Both the position numbers and the translations under genes were made by a program. A stretch of DNA of 64,000 nt. It comes from Pleurocapsa minor GSE-CHR-MK 17-07R. GTDB lineage: Bacteria; Chloroflexota; Anaerolineae; Aggregatilineales; Phototrophicaceae. Location: NCBI GenBank assembly GCA_019359125.1, contig JAHHHY010000011.1:150546-214545 (forward strand), in the 5' to 3' direction. The notes beneath the pieces are model-generated. The model was not told the DNA's origin. It made no database searches and saw nothing but the letters and a program-made list of their open reading frames with translations. Positions 44,039 through 54,000 of the stretch are shown piece by piece. Position 1 is the first letter of the stretch, and each line of letters begins with the position of its first letter.

Positions 44039-44977
44039 TCAGCCCTCCAGCCGCACGCGTGGATCGACCACGCTGTACAGCAGGTCGGTGACCAGGTTCA
44101 TCAGCACGACCGACAGCGCCAGGATAACCGTCGTGCCCTGAATCACGGGATAGTCGCGCTGCTGGATGGCCTGCACCGATAAAAAGCCGATGCCGGGAAT
44201 CGAAAACAGCGACTCGACCACAAACGCGCCGGTCACCAGAAAGGCGATGGCCGGGCCGATCACGGTCAGGATGGGCAGCGCCGCATTGCGGAACATATGC
44301 GTCCAGCGCACGCGCCGTTCGGGCAGGCCTTTGGCCCGCGCCGTGCGGATGAAATCCTGCTCCAGTACTTCGCGCACGCTGGAGCGCGTCACCCGGGCGA
44401 TATAGCCCAGGCTGGCCGCTGACAGCACCACGACCGGCATGACCCAATGCTCTGGCCTGCCCCAGCCCGCTGCGGGCAGCGACCATCCCGTGGCCAGATA
44501 CACCTGGTAATTAATCCACTGCAAAATGGGAATCAGCACAAAGCTGGGGATGGCATACAGTGCCAGAATTAGTGCCATGATGAGGCGTTCTGCCGGGGTA
44601 TTGTGGTACAGCGCGGCGACCAGCCCCAGCGGGATGCCGATCAGCACGCTCAGGCTGAGCGCCGTCAGCCCCAGCCCAAACGAGACGGGCAGGCCGCCCT
44701 GAATCAGCTCAATGACCGGGCGCTGGGCGAAGCGAAACGACAGCCCCAGGTCGCCCTGCAATAATCCGCCCAGATACTCGCCATATTGCTGGTACCAGGG
44801 CAGGTCGAGGCCGTACAGCGTGCGCAGGCGCGCATAGATTTCCGGGTCGCGCTGGTTGCCCATCAGCGCCAGAATCGGGTCGCCGGGCGCGAGGTAACTG
44901 ACGATGAACGTGAGAAACGTCACCGACAGAATCACGAAAGGCAGACTGATGAAGCGCCTGAGGATAAGCCGCAGCAT
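44039..44977 (-). CDS. Peptide ABC transporter permease, DppB type
   Basis: 312 aa, six helices, with the classic LILRRFISLPFVILSVTFLT start, MGNQRDPEIYARLRTLYGLD, and the EAA-like FIRTARAKGLPERRV. It lies 53 bp after the binding-protein gene. Substrate class is di- or oligopeptide or nickel; peptide is more likely. Confidence 0.92.
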   Translation of the reverse strand: MLRLILRRFISLPFVILSVTFLTFIVSYLAPGDPILALMGNQRDPEIYARLRTLYGLDLPWYQQYGEYLGGLLQGDLGLSFRFAQRPVIELIQGGLPVSFGLGLTALSLSVLIGIPLGLVAALYHNTPAERLIMALILALYAIPSFVLIPILQWINYQVYLATGWSLPAAGWGRPEHWVMPVVVLSAASLGYIARVTRSSVREVLEQDFIRTARAKGLPERRVRWTHMFRNAALPILTVIGPAIAFLVTGAFVVESLFSIPGIGFLSVQAIQQRDYPVIQGTTVILALSVVLMNLVTDLLYSVVDPRVRLEG

Positions 44978-45030
44978 AGGGCGGGTGAAGCGGGGGCTGA
45001 TACGATCACCAGCCCCCGCGAGTCATCAGC

Positions 45031-46653
45031 CTACGAGGCGGGGCAGCCGCGCAGGGCGGTGTAGTCGGGGACGACGTAGGCCGAGAACAGGCCGGTCACC
45101 TCGACACCCTCCACGCAGTCGCGCACGAGCACATTCACCTGGCCGTTGAACAGCGTCAGCCAGCCCACTTCCGTGACGGCGATCTGTTCGGCCTGGTTGT
45201 ACAGCTCGATACGGCGGGCCAGGTCGTCGGGAATCACGTCGGCTTCCTGCGTCAGCGCGTCAAATTCGGCGTTGGAGTAGTGGCCGTTGTTGTTGCCCAC
45301 GTCCGTCTGCAGAATCTGCGACAGGAAGTACTGCGGATCGGGGTAAATCGTGCCCCACACGCTGTAATACGCCTGCAGCCCGTTGGCGGGATCATTGTAG
45401 GTGTCGTTCAGGCGCGAGCTGAAGGTGGACAGTTCCAGCGGGTCCAGCGTGACGCTGATGCCCAGGTTGTCCTGCCACATCGCCTGCAGCACGGTCACGA
45501 TGCGCTCGTTGTCGCCTTCCACGCCGTACGACAGCGTGACTTCAAACGTGGCCGGGTCGATGCCTGCTTCGGCCAGCAGCGACTGCGCCAGCGCGGGGTC
45601 AAAGGCCAGTCCCTCGACCGGGGCTTCAGAACCGGGCATGCCCGGCGGGATGATGCGGTCGGTGGCGGTCACCGTGCCATCCAGCACGACATTGGCCAGC
45701 GTCTCGCGGTCGGTGGCATGGGCCAGCGCCTGGCGCACCAGCACATTGTCAAACGGAGGCAGCAGGTTGTTGAACGCCACATAGCGCACATTCAGCGCGT
45801 TGGTGCTGACAAAGTCGGGGGTGTCGCGCACTTCGGGCACGCGCGCCGCGGGAAGCGGGTTCTGCGCGCCGCCCACGATATCCAGCTCGCCGGTGCGGAA
45901 CAGCTGGAAGGCCGTTTCGCTGTCCTGGTTGAAGACGATATCGAGCGTGGAAATCTGTGATGCCGGCTGCCAGTAGTTCGGATTCGGCACGAGCACCAGG
46001 CCCTGGCCGCGGTTCCACGTCTGCACCGAGAAGGCACCGCTGGTCACGGCTGCCTGGTCCCAGGTGTCGGGGTTGGCGGTCACGGCTGCGCTGGAGACGA
46101 CCTTCGAGGGGCCGAAGGTGAGCTGGCTGAGGAAGTAGGCCGACGGCTGCTTGACCGTGATCTGCACGGTGCGCTCGTCGACGGCGGTGACGCCGCTCAG
46201 CTCGGTCGTCTCGCCCGCGACCAGCTCATCCGAGCCGGCAATGTTCGAGAGCAGATACGGGCCGGTCCATGCGCCTGTGGCTGGGTCCAGCGCGTGCGTG
46301 AACGACCACACCACGTCTTCAGCTGTGACCGGGCTGCCATCGGAGAAGGCGGCGCCCTCGCGCAGCGTGAACGTATAGGTCAGGCCGTCGTCGCTGATGA
46401 CCCAGCTTTCGGCCAGGTCAGGCTCGACTTCCAGCGCGCCGTTCAGGCGCACCAGGCCGGCGTGCAGCAGGCCAATCACGGTGAAGCCCTGCGCGTCGGT
46501 GGCGCGGGCCGGGTCCAGCGAGACGACATCAGTGATGCCTTCGATAGACCAGCGCAGGGTGGTGGTATCCTGGGCAGCGATGGGGCTGGCTGCAAGCGAG
46601 AAAACGAGCAAAAACGAAACGATGACCAACAAGAGATTGCGTTTGGCTTTCAT
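45031..46653 (-). CDS. Peptide ABC transporter substrate-binding protein
   Basis: 540 aa from ATG 46653. Signal peptide KAKRNLLLVIVSFLLVFSLA then ASPIAAQ. The body is an SBP_bac_5 protein: TDVVSLDPARATDAQGFTVI, LTYTFTLREGAAFSDGSPVT, and VRYVAFNNLLPPFDNVLVRQ. It binds peptides outside the membrane and delivers them to DppB/DppC. Three Cys are visible only near the C-terminus. It is the first gene of a three-gene operon. Confidence 0.92.
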   Translation of the reverse strand: MKAKRNLLLVIVSFLLVFSLAASPIAAQDTTTLRWSIEGITDVVSLDPARATDAQGFTVIGLLHAGLVRLNGALEVEPDLAESWVISDDGLTYTFTLREGAAFSDGSPVTAEDVVWSFTHALDPATGAWTGPYLLSNIAGSDELVAGETTELSGVTAVDERTVQITVKQPSAYFLSQLTFGPSKVVSSAAVTANPDTWDQAAVTSGAFSVQTWNRGQGLVLVPNPNYWQPASQISTLDIVFNQDSETAFQLFRTGELDIVGGAQNPLPAARVPEVRDTPDFVSTNALNVRYVAFNNLLPPFDNVLVRQALAHATDRETLANVVLDGTVTATDRIIPPGMPGSEAPVEGLAFDPALAQSLLAEAGIDPATFEVTLSYGVEGDNERIVTVLQAMWQDNLGISVTLDPLELSTFSSRLNDTYNDPANGLQAYYSVWGTIYPDPQYFLSQILQTDVGNNNGHYSNAEFDALTQEADVIPDDLARRIELYNQAEQIAVTEVGWLTLFNGQVNVLVRDCVEGVEVTGLFSAYVVPDYTALRGCPAS

Positions 46654-47078
46654 GGTGCTCCCTGCTACTGACATGCATTGGCGAAAATTGTTTCTCATGC
46701 TGACACTGTGCTGACGGGTCGGTGGGGAGATGTGTTACCTCTGCGTAACAAAAACGCCCCAGGGCAGACCCGGGGCGTTGTCTCATCATGAGGAACCGGA
46801 CAAACTACAGACGGCTCGACATCCCCGAATCAGGTTGCGCTGACTGGCACATGGTGCAACAGGGGGAAAAGGCCGAACCAAACATCTGCAAGCAATCTTT
46901 CGTTTATCCTGTAACGCTGAAGACCTTAACTTTTCTGCCTGGCTTTGTCAAGCTGTCCTCGTCACCAGTGGTTATAGCGCGGCTGTCCTGAACTCTCCCC
47001 ACACTGGCGCAAAGCTCACGCCAGTACAAAAGAATTACGGGATATAATGAAGCTATCAATATTTTTACTTGTAGTCCC
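46654..47078. promoter_or_regulatory. Divergent control region of the peptide operon and a kinase gene
   Basis: No gene is seen in 425 bp. Leftward: a dyad TGTTAC-N6-GTAACA at 46733-46750, and AACGCCCC/GGGGCGTT (46753-46779) followed leftward by T5, a terminator or attenuator for leftward RNA. Rightward: the dyad ACTGGCG-N9-CGCCAGT at 47003-47025 and a perfect TATAAT at 47043-47048, 31 bp before the kinase ATG. The dyad occupies the -35 position, suggesting repression of that promoter. Confidence 0.6.
46753..46779 (-). terminator. Terminator/attenuator upstream of the peptide-binding protein gene
   Basis: On the minus strand the stem AACGCCCC...GGGGCGTT ends in TTTTTG, the form of an intrinsic terminator. 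Because it lies 100 bp upstream of the binding-protein start, either a short leader RNA is attenuated here, or it stops antisense RNA coming from the kinase side. Confidence 0.55.
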
Positions 47079-49472
47079 ATGCCCCAAGTTAGGCTGGTTA
47101 TGCGCCGCCTGTTCGATCGATTTGATGTCCGTGTCAGCCTGGTGTACTGCCTCGTCGCAGCGGTATGGATTATTGCCTCGGACCGACTGGTGAGCATGCT
47201 CTTCGGGATGTCTGCCGAGGCCGTCGAGCGCGCCAGCATTCTCAAAGGCCTCGGCTTTGTGGCCATCACCACGGGTGCGCTGTACCTCGTCGTCTCAAAT
47301 GAACTGAAAAAACGCGTGCAGGTGGAACATCATCTGCGCATGATGAGCCGCTTGTATCGCGTGCTGTCACTGGGCAATCACCTGGTGGTGAAAGCGAAGG
47401 ACGAGCAGGCGCTGCTTCAGTCCATCTGCGACCTGATGGTGAATGAGGGCGGCTATCGGATGGCATGGGTCGCCTACAAGCAGGCCGATCCGGCGGCCAG
47501 GCTGACGGCGATGGCGTCAGCCGGCTTCAGCGACCGTTACCTGGATGAAATCTGGCTGACATGGGATGACACCCCGACGGGTAATGGGCCCGCAGGCAAG
47601 GCAATTCGCACGGGCGCGGCCAGCAAGGTGCGCTTCATCAACTCGGATTCCAGTTTTATCTGGCGTGATCAGGCACAGCTGCGCGGCTACCAGTCGGTAC
47701 TTTCGCTGCCTGTCCGCGTGAATGGCGAGGTGATCGGCGCGATCATCGTGTATTCGGCGTTTCCTGATGCGTTTGACAGCGAAGAAGAGAAGTTACTGAC
47801 CGAGCTGGCGGACGACCTGGGCTATGGCATCTGGGCCCTGCGCGCGGCGGACGAGCGCGAACGCGTGCGCAAAGCCCTGGAACAGGAACGCGAAATCAGC
47901 CCGGTGGGCATGGTGATCCTGAACACGCAGGGCGGGATTGTCTATGCCAATTCCCAGGCCGAGCAGGCGCTGGGCCTGACGCGCGATGTGATTACCCACC
48001 GGACGTATAATTCCCCCGACTGGCGCATCACCGACCATAAAGGTGGCCTCTTCCCGGAAGACCAGCTGCCCTTTGCCCGTGTCATGCGCGAAGGCAAGCC
48101 TGTTTTCCACATCCAGCATGCGATTGAGTGGCCCAGCGGCCGGCGCGTGCTGCTGGATGTCAACTGCGCCCCGATCTTTGACCGTGACGGCCAGATTGTC
48201 GAAGCGGTTGCGATTTTCGAAGATGTGACTTCACGCATGCTGGCTGATACGCTGATTCACAATGCCAACGCGGAGCTGGAGAAGCTGCACAGCGAAGTGC
48301 GCCGCCAGAACCAGGACCTTGAGCGCACGGTGGAAGCGCGCACGTCTGAGCTGCGCGGGATAAATGAGCGCATGTCCACCGTGCTGGACAATGTCAGCGA
48401 TGCCATTATGCTGCTCACCCTCAAGGGAACGATAGAAACCACCAATCTGTCGTTTGACCAGATGTTTGGCTATGAGCGCGATGAGCTGTTTGGCCAGCCC
48501 GTCAGCCTGCTCGATAGCAGCGATACTGGTCGCGCCATCACGATCGCGCTTGAAAAGGCGATTGCAGAGCATGCGCGCCACCGCATCCAGATCAGCGCGC
48601 GCCGCAAGGATGGCACCACTTTCGATGCCGATGTCACGCTGGCGATTGTGAAGAACAACAGCGGGCATCTGGTGTGCAGCGTGCATGACATCACGCATCT
48701 GAAGGAAATTGAGCGTGTGAAGGACCAGTTTGTCTCGATGGTCAGCCATGAGCTGCGCACGCCGATCAGCTCGATCATGCTCAGCGTGGAGACGATTAGC
48801 CGCTATTATGACCGCATGTCGGATGCGCAGAAGCTGGAGAAGCTGGCGCAGGTGCAGCAGCAGGCGGCCACCCTGACCGAATTCACCACCGCCATCCTCG
48901 ACACCTCGCGCTTCGAGGTGCGCAAGCATCAGCCGGTCACGACGCTGGCAGACGTGCGCCAGTCGCTGCTGGATGTGGTGGAAGAAATGACGACGCTGGC
49001 AGACGTCAATCAGCAGCAGCTGGTGGTGGTCGCGGGGACCCAGCCCGTCATGCTGCGCGCCGATTACAGCGATATTTCGCGCGTGTGGCGCAACCTGATC
49101 AGCAACGCGATCAAGTATACCGGTCCGGGCAGCATCATCGAGGTCATTCTGCATTCGCCATCAGGCACCGACATTCCCGATCTCGCGCCGTTTGGCGACC
49201 AGATTCCGCCAGAGGTGAAGCTTCAGGATTGTGTGGTGGGCATGGTGCATGACAACGGGCCGGGCATTCGACCGGAGGATATGCCGATGCTGTTCCAGCG
49301 CTTTTTCCGTGGCTGGGCCGCGGAAACCAGCATCCCCGGCAGCGGGCTGGGGCTGCCGCTGGTGCGCGATATCCTGCGCTCGTATCATGGCGATATCGCC
49401 GTGGTCAGCGCCGCGCCGACAGGCACGGTCTTCTGCTTCTGGCTGCCGGTGAGTTACAAGGCCGACGCATAG
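47079..49472 (+). CDS. Membrane-anchored GAF-PAS-PAS histidine kinase
   Basis: 797 aa. Two membrane helices at about 20-40 and 60-85, a GAF domain (about 100-250, LYRVLSLGNHLVVKAKDEQAL), two PAS domains (about 270-390 and 425-545), HisKA with acceptor His in SMVSHELRTPISSIML, and HATPase with NLISNAIKYTGPG, DNGPGIRP and GSGLGLPL. The HATPase carries an insert of about 25 residues before the G1 box. No receiver is adjacent on the same strand; the leftward receivers next door are possible partners. Confidence 0.9.
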   Translation: MPQVRLVMRRLFDRFDVRVSLVYCLVAAVWIIASDRLVSMLFGMSAEAVERASILKGLGFVAITTGALYLVVSNELKKRVQVEHHLRMMSRLYRVLSLGNHLVVKAKDEQALLQSICDLMVNEGGYRMAWVAYKQADPAARLTAMASAGFSDRYLDEIWLTWDDTPTGNGPAGKAIRTGAASKVRFINSDSSFIWRDQAQLRGYQSVLSLPVRVNGEVIGAIIVYSAFPDAFDSEEEKLLTELADDLGYGIWALRAADERERVRKALEQEREISPVGMVILNTQGGIVYANSQAEQALGLTRDVITHRTYNSPDWRITDHKGGLFPEDQLPFARVMREGKPVFHIQHAIEWPSGRRVLLDVNCAPIFDRDGQIVEAVAIFEDVTSRMLADTLIHNANAELEKLHSEVRRQNQDLERTVEARTSELRGINERMSTVLDNVSDAIMLLTLKGTIETTNLSFDQMFGYERDELFGQPVSLLDSSDTGRAITIALEKAIAEHARHRIQISARRKDGTTFDADVTLAIVKNNSGHLVCSVHDITHLKEIERVKDQFVSMVSHELRTPISSIMLSVETISRYYDRMSDAQKLEKLAQVQQQAATLTEFTTAILDTSRFEVRKHQPVTTLADVRQSLLDVVEEMTTLADVNQQQLVVVAGTQPVMLRADYSDISRVWRNLISNAIKYTGPGSIIEVILHSPSGTDIPDLAPFGDQIPPEVKLQDCVVGMVHDNGPGIRPEDMPMLFQRFFRGWAAETSIPGSGLGLPLVRDILRSYHGDIAVVSAAPTGTVFCFWLPVSYKADA

Positions 49473-49483
49473 CGCCCCGCCCG

Positions 49484-50614
49484 CTACGGCCTGGCTGTGC
49501 CGGGTGCGTCCGGGTCAGCGGCCATCAGGGCGAAGCCGAAGGTGCTGCCGTGGCCGGGCTCGCTGTGCGCGATAATCTCGCCGCCCAGCTTGCGCACGAT
49601 CATGCTGACGATCGCCAGCCCCAGGCCGTGGCCCTCGGCTTTGCGCTCACGCATGCGTGAAAACGGCACAAACAGCTTTTCGCGTTCTTCCGGGCTGAAT
49701 CCCTCGCCGTTGTCGCGCATCCAGTAATGCACCGAGCCATCCGCCTGCGCGGTGGCCCCAATCACGACATGCGGCGGCGTGCCCCCATACTTGAGCGCGT
49801 TGGTGAGATAATTCATCCAGACTTCTTCAATCCACGGCGGATAGCCCATGGCTGCGGGCATATCGTCCATCACCGTGACGATGGCGTGACGCGACTGGAT
49901 CATTTCGTCCAGGTGGCGGCACACCTTCTGCGCGATGGCGGTCATCTGCACAGGCTCGAAGGCCACGGTCGTGGTGCTGCGCACCTGCGCCAGCAGGATG
50001 AGCGCGTCCAGCGTGCTGTTCATCTTGTAGACGATTTCTTTGGTCTGTTCCAGCTTGTCGCTGATGCGCTCCTGGTCGCGCATCGCGTTGTAGCGCTCCA
50101 TCAGGCTGAAAGACGTCATCAGCGTGGCCAGCGGCTGCTTCAGGTCGTGCGCCACCGCATAGCTGAAGGCCTGAAGATCGGCGATGAGCTGGGTCTGCTC
50201 GTGCAGCAGTCGGACCTGCTTCTCGCGCATCGCCTTTTTATCCAGCACGCCATAGATGACCTCGTTGAGCAGGGCGAAATACGTGCCCTGCACATCTTTC
50301 ACGATGTAGTCATCGGCGCCCGACTTGAGCGCATCCACCGCGGTCTGTTCGTCGCCGGTGCCCGTAATCATGATGATACCCGGCAGCGGGTCTGAAGTGC
50401 GGTGCAGCTCCCTGATGACATCCAGGCCGTTGATGCCCGACAGGGTATGATCCACCAGCACAATATCAAACGCCGTCTTCTGGCAGGCCAGCAGGCCGCT
50501 TTCCCCGTCTTCGGCCAGCGACACCACACAGTTGAATTTTTCCAGATAACGACGCAGCAGCTCCGCAGAACCCAGATCGTCTTCGATGTACAGTACCTGA
50601 ATCAGCGCTTCCAT
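49484..50614 (-). CDS. Receiver-histidine kinase hybrid
   Basis: 376 aa. An N-terminal receiver (about 1-125: LYIEDD, phospho-Asp in IVLVDHT, Lys in YIVKD) is followed by HisKA with acceptor His in YAVAHDLKQPLATLM and a HATPase with NYLTNALKYGG, DNGEGFSP and GHGLGLAI. This order (receiver then kinase, no sensor) suits an intermediate in a phosphorelay that accepts from one kinase and passes to another target. It lies 13 bp after the single-receiver gene and forms an operon with it and the 1303-aa kinase. Confidence 0.9.
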   Translation of the reverse strand: MEALIQVLYIEDDLGSAELLRRYLEKFNCVVSLAEDGESGLLACQKTAFDIVLVDHTLSGINGLDVIRELHRTSDPLPGIIMITGTGDEQTAVDALKSGADDYIVKDVQGTYFALLNEVIYGVLDKKAMREKQVRLLHEQTQLIADLQAFSYAVAHDLKQPLATLMTSFSLMERYNAMRDQERISDKLEQTKEIVYKMNSTLDALILLAQVRSTTTVAFEPVQMTAIAQKVCRHLDEMIQSRHAIVTVMDDMPAAMGYPPWIEEVWMNYLTNALKYGGTPPHVVIGATAQADGSVHYWMRDNGEGFSPEEREKLFVPFSRMRERKAEGHGLGLAIVSMIVRKLGGEIIAHSEPGHGSTFGFALMAADPDAPGTARP

Positions 50615-50627
50615 AGCCCGATTTTCC

Positions 50628-51071
50628 CTAGTGCGATGAGCCCGGCATTTCTACGACGGACAGAAATAATCCCAGTTGTTTGATCGCGTTTACAAAGCTC
50701 GCGTACTCAATCGGCTTGCGGAGGAAGATATTCGCCCCCAGTTCATAGCAGCGCGCGATTTCACGTTTGTCATCAGTGGAGGTCAGGATGATCACAGGAA
50801 TACGGCGCGTATTCGCATCCGATTTCAGTTGTGCCAGCACGCCAAAGCCGTCGATTTCCGGCAGATTCAGATCGAGCAGGATCAGCAGCGGCTGGATATG
50901 CTTGGCCTGCTGGGCGGCCTGCACAAAATCGAGGGCGGCCCTGCCGTTCAGCACATGCACAATCTCGTTGTCGATGCCCGCATCACGCAGGTTCATCTGA
51001 ATCAGGGTGGCATGTCCTTCATCGTCTTCTACAATCAGGATGGTGAGGTTTTTGGCCAGCGACATTGTCAT
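50628..51071 (-). CDS. Single-domain receiver, Rcp1-like
   Basis: 147 aa. Residues IVEDDEGHATLIQMNLRDAG and LILLDLNLPEIDGFGVL with Lys in FLRKPIEYASF are those of Rcp1-type receivers that pair with phytochrome-like kinases. No output domain. Its start overlaps the stop of the 1303-aa kinase (ATGA), so the two are made together; that kinase is its likely partner. Confidence 0.9.
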   Translation of the reverse strand: MTMSLAKNLTILIVEDDEGHATLIQMNLRDAGIDNEIVHVLNGRAALDFVQAAQQAKHIQPLLILLDLNLPEIDGFGVLAQLKSDANTRRIPVIILTSTDDKREIARCYELGANIFLRKPIEYASFVNAIKQLGLFLSVVEMPGSSH

Positions 51072-54000
51072 TGTTCTTTCGGGTTAACTGGCAGGCTGAA
51101 CGAGAAAGTTGTCCCAATACCGGGCGTTGTGTCAAACCAGATTCGCCCATTATGGCGTCGAATCAGCGCCTGCACATACGCCAGCCCCATGCCTTCGCCT
51201 TCCACGTCGTTGATGCCGCGGCGGAAAGGCGCAAATACCTTGTCACGGTGCATCTCGGCAATTCCACGGCCGTTATCGGCGACATGAAAGACGGTTTGCT
51301 GGGCATCCTGCTCGGCAAAGACATGGATGCGCCCGGCCCGGCTTTTGTCCAGATACTTGATTGCATTAGCGATTATATTCCCAAGTATCTGATCTAACGA
51401 CAAACGATCTGCCTCAACGGTTGGCAGCGGATCCACGATAATCTCGATACCCTGCTCCTCAATCTGCATGGCGTACGAATTGATGATCTGCTGCACCATC
51501 TCATCCACCGCGACAGGCTCGAAGGTGAGGGAGCGGTTGCCCATGCGCGAGAGCGCCAGAATGGCGGTCGTGAAGCGGTCCATGCGGTCCAGCGCGATAT
51601 TGATGAAGCGCAGGGCGGTCGGGATTTTTTCCTGCACGGCTGCATTCCAGGCCCGCGCCTGGCTCTCGCTCAGCACTGGCAGCACGGTTTCCGTCATGTC
51701 GGTCATCTGCTCCACCGCCCCACGCAGGATTTCCGAGAAGCCCTTCAGGTTGATCAGCGGGCCGCGCAGGTCATGCGATACGATGTAGGCGAAGCGCTGA
51801 ACTTCCTCGTTGGCATGCTGAAGCTGGTCATTGGTGCGCTGCAGCGCCATCTCGATTTCCTTGCGCCGCGTGGTGTCCGCCATGATGGTGATGACGCCCT
51901 GGTTGTCAGGCAGCGGGGCAGCGCTGACATTGACCCAGATCAGGGACTCATCAGGCTGGATAATGCCCATCTCCACGTCATAGACTGGCTTCAGATCGTT
52001 CAGCGCCCGCATCGTGGGATGTTCATGGTCAAACATGGGCGAGCTATCGCTGTGTATATACCGTTTCTGCCGGTACTCGGCGTTCTTCAGGCCATCTGAC
52101 GACACCTGAAGGATGCGTTCCATCGCGACATTGGCCTGGAGGATGCGCCGGTCTTCACTCATGACTGCTGCGCCCACCGGCAGCAGGTTGAAGATGGTTT
52201 GCAGCTTTTCTTCCTGCCTGCGCAGGGCTTCCTCAGCCGCCTTGCGCTGGCTGACATCCGTGGAGAGGATGAAGATGCCCTCCGGCACAGGCTGCAAGCT
52301 CAGGTCAAACCAGCCGGTTGTGCCGTCCGGATACGTGAAATGGTTTTCGAAGCGTTCAGGTGTGCGCCCTTCCATGCAGCGGCGCAGGATGTCAAACAGC
52401 GGCGTCTCATCGATGCCGGGATAGGCCTCCATCATGGTGCGGCCCAGCAGCTCTGACTTGTCGCGCCGCCCCTGCACAGAAACGGCGTCGTTCAGATACA
52501 CATAACGCCAGTTAAAATCGACAATCTGCGCGCCTTCCTGCATGTTGTCCAGCGCCACCTGCAAGCGGCGCGCCTCGGCCTCGGCCTGCTTGCGCTGGCC
52601 GATGTCGCTGGAGAGGATGAAGATGCCTTCTGGCACGGGCTGCACGCTGACATCAAACCAGCCGGACGTGCCGTCTGCGAACTGAAACAGCGTCTCGATG
52701 TGGTCGGGTGTGCGCTGCTCCATACAGTGGCGCAGCACATCAAACATCTGCGTCTGGTCGATGCCGGGATACATCTCCATCATCGTATAGCCCAGCACCC
52801 GGCCTTTGGGCTGCTGTCCCTGGCGGGCGGCCGTCTCGTTCTGGTAGATATAACGCCAGTCGAAGCCGACGATCTGGGCGCCTTCCTGCATGTTGTCCAG
52901 TGCCTGTTGCAGGCGCATGGCTTCCTGTTCGGCCTGCTTGCGCTTGGTGACATCGGTGGAAAGCACGAAGATGCCCTCGGGCACGGGCTGTATGATGATG
53001 TCAAACCAGCCGGACGTGCCATCGCTGAACTGAAACAGTGTTTCAATATGCTCTGGCGTCCGCTCTTCCATCACACGGCGCAGCGTATCAAACAGCGGCG
53101 TCTCCTCCACACCGGGGAACATCTCCATGAAGGTGCGGCCGGCCACCTGGCCTTTGTTCAGATGTCCCTGGCGCGCTGCGGCATCGTTCTGATACAGGAA
53201 GTGCCAGTCGAAGCCCAGAATCTGCGCGCCTTCCTGCATGTTGTCCAGTGCCACCTGCAAGCGTCTTGCTTCCTGCTCGGCGCGCTTGCGCTCGGTGATA
53301 TCGTGGTTGACCGATACGATGCCATAGGGCGTGCCATCTGGACTTTTCAGCAGGTTGGTGGAGCCGAGGATGTTGATTTCTGTGCCGTCGCGGTGCGTCT
53401 GAAGGTATTCACCCTGATAGTATCCGCGCGTCAACAATTCGTTCTGGATGACGGCCATGTCCATCTGCGCTGTATGGCGCGTCAGCAGAATGTCCCCTAC
53501 CGGTTTGCCCACGACCTCATCCACACGCCACCCATAAATGCGCTCGGCCGCCCGGTTCCAGCTCTGGATGCGGAACGACATATCGGTGGCGACGACCGCG
53601 TCGCTCACGTTTTCCTGGAGGCTGGCGCTCAGGTGCAGCGTCTGCTCGTACTCCTGGCGGTCGGTGATATCGCGGATAGAGCCGAAGATCATCTCGCCTT
53701 TGGGCGTATCCACGTGGCTCAGGCTGACTTCGATCGGAAAGACGGAGCCATCTTTGCGCAGGCCACGCACCTGCAGGCTGCTGCCGGAATGCTGCCAGTT
53801 GTCGCTGGCCAGCGCATCCCGGAAGGCGACCAGTCGGTCATAATCCGGCTGTGGCATCAGGTCTTTGATGCTCAGCCGGGCCAGAGCCTCCTTTGTATAG
53901 CCCAGCATGGTTTCGATGTGCTGGTTAGACAGCGCGATGCTGCCGGATTCATCCTGCACGATGATGCCGTCAGGGGCGGATTGAAGCAGGGCGCGAAACT

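Noticed and set aside
43106..46653. ABC ATPase genes for the peptide transporter
   Set aside because: No Walker A plus LSGGQ protein is encoded in the window on either strand, and the same holds for the sugar transporter.
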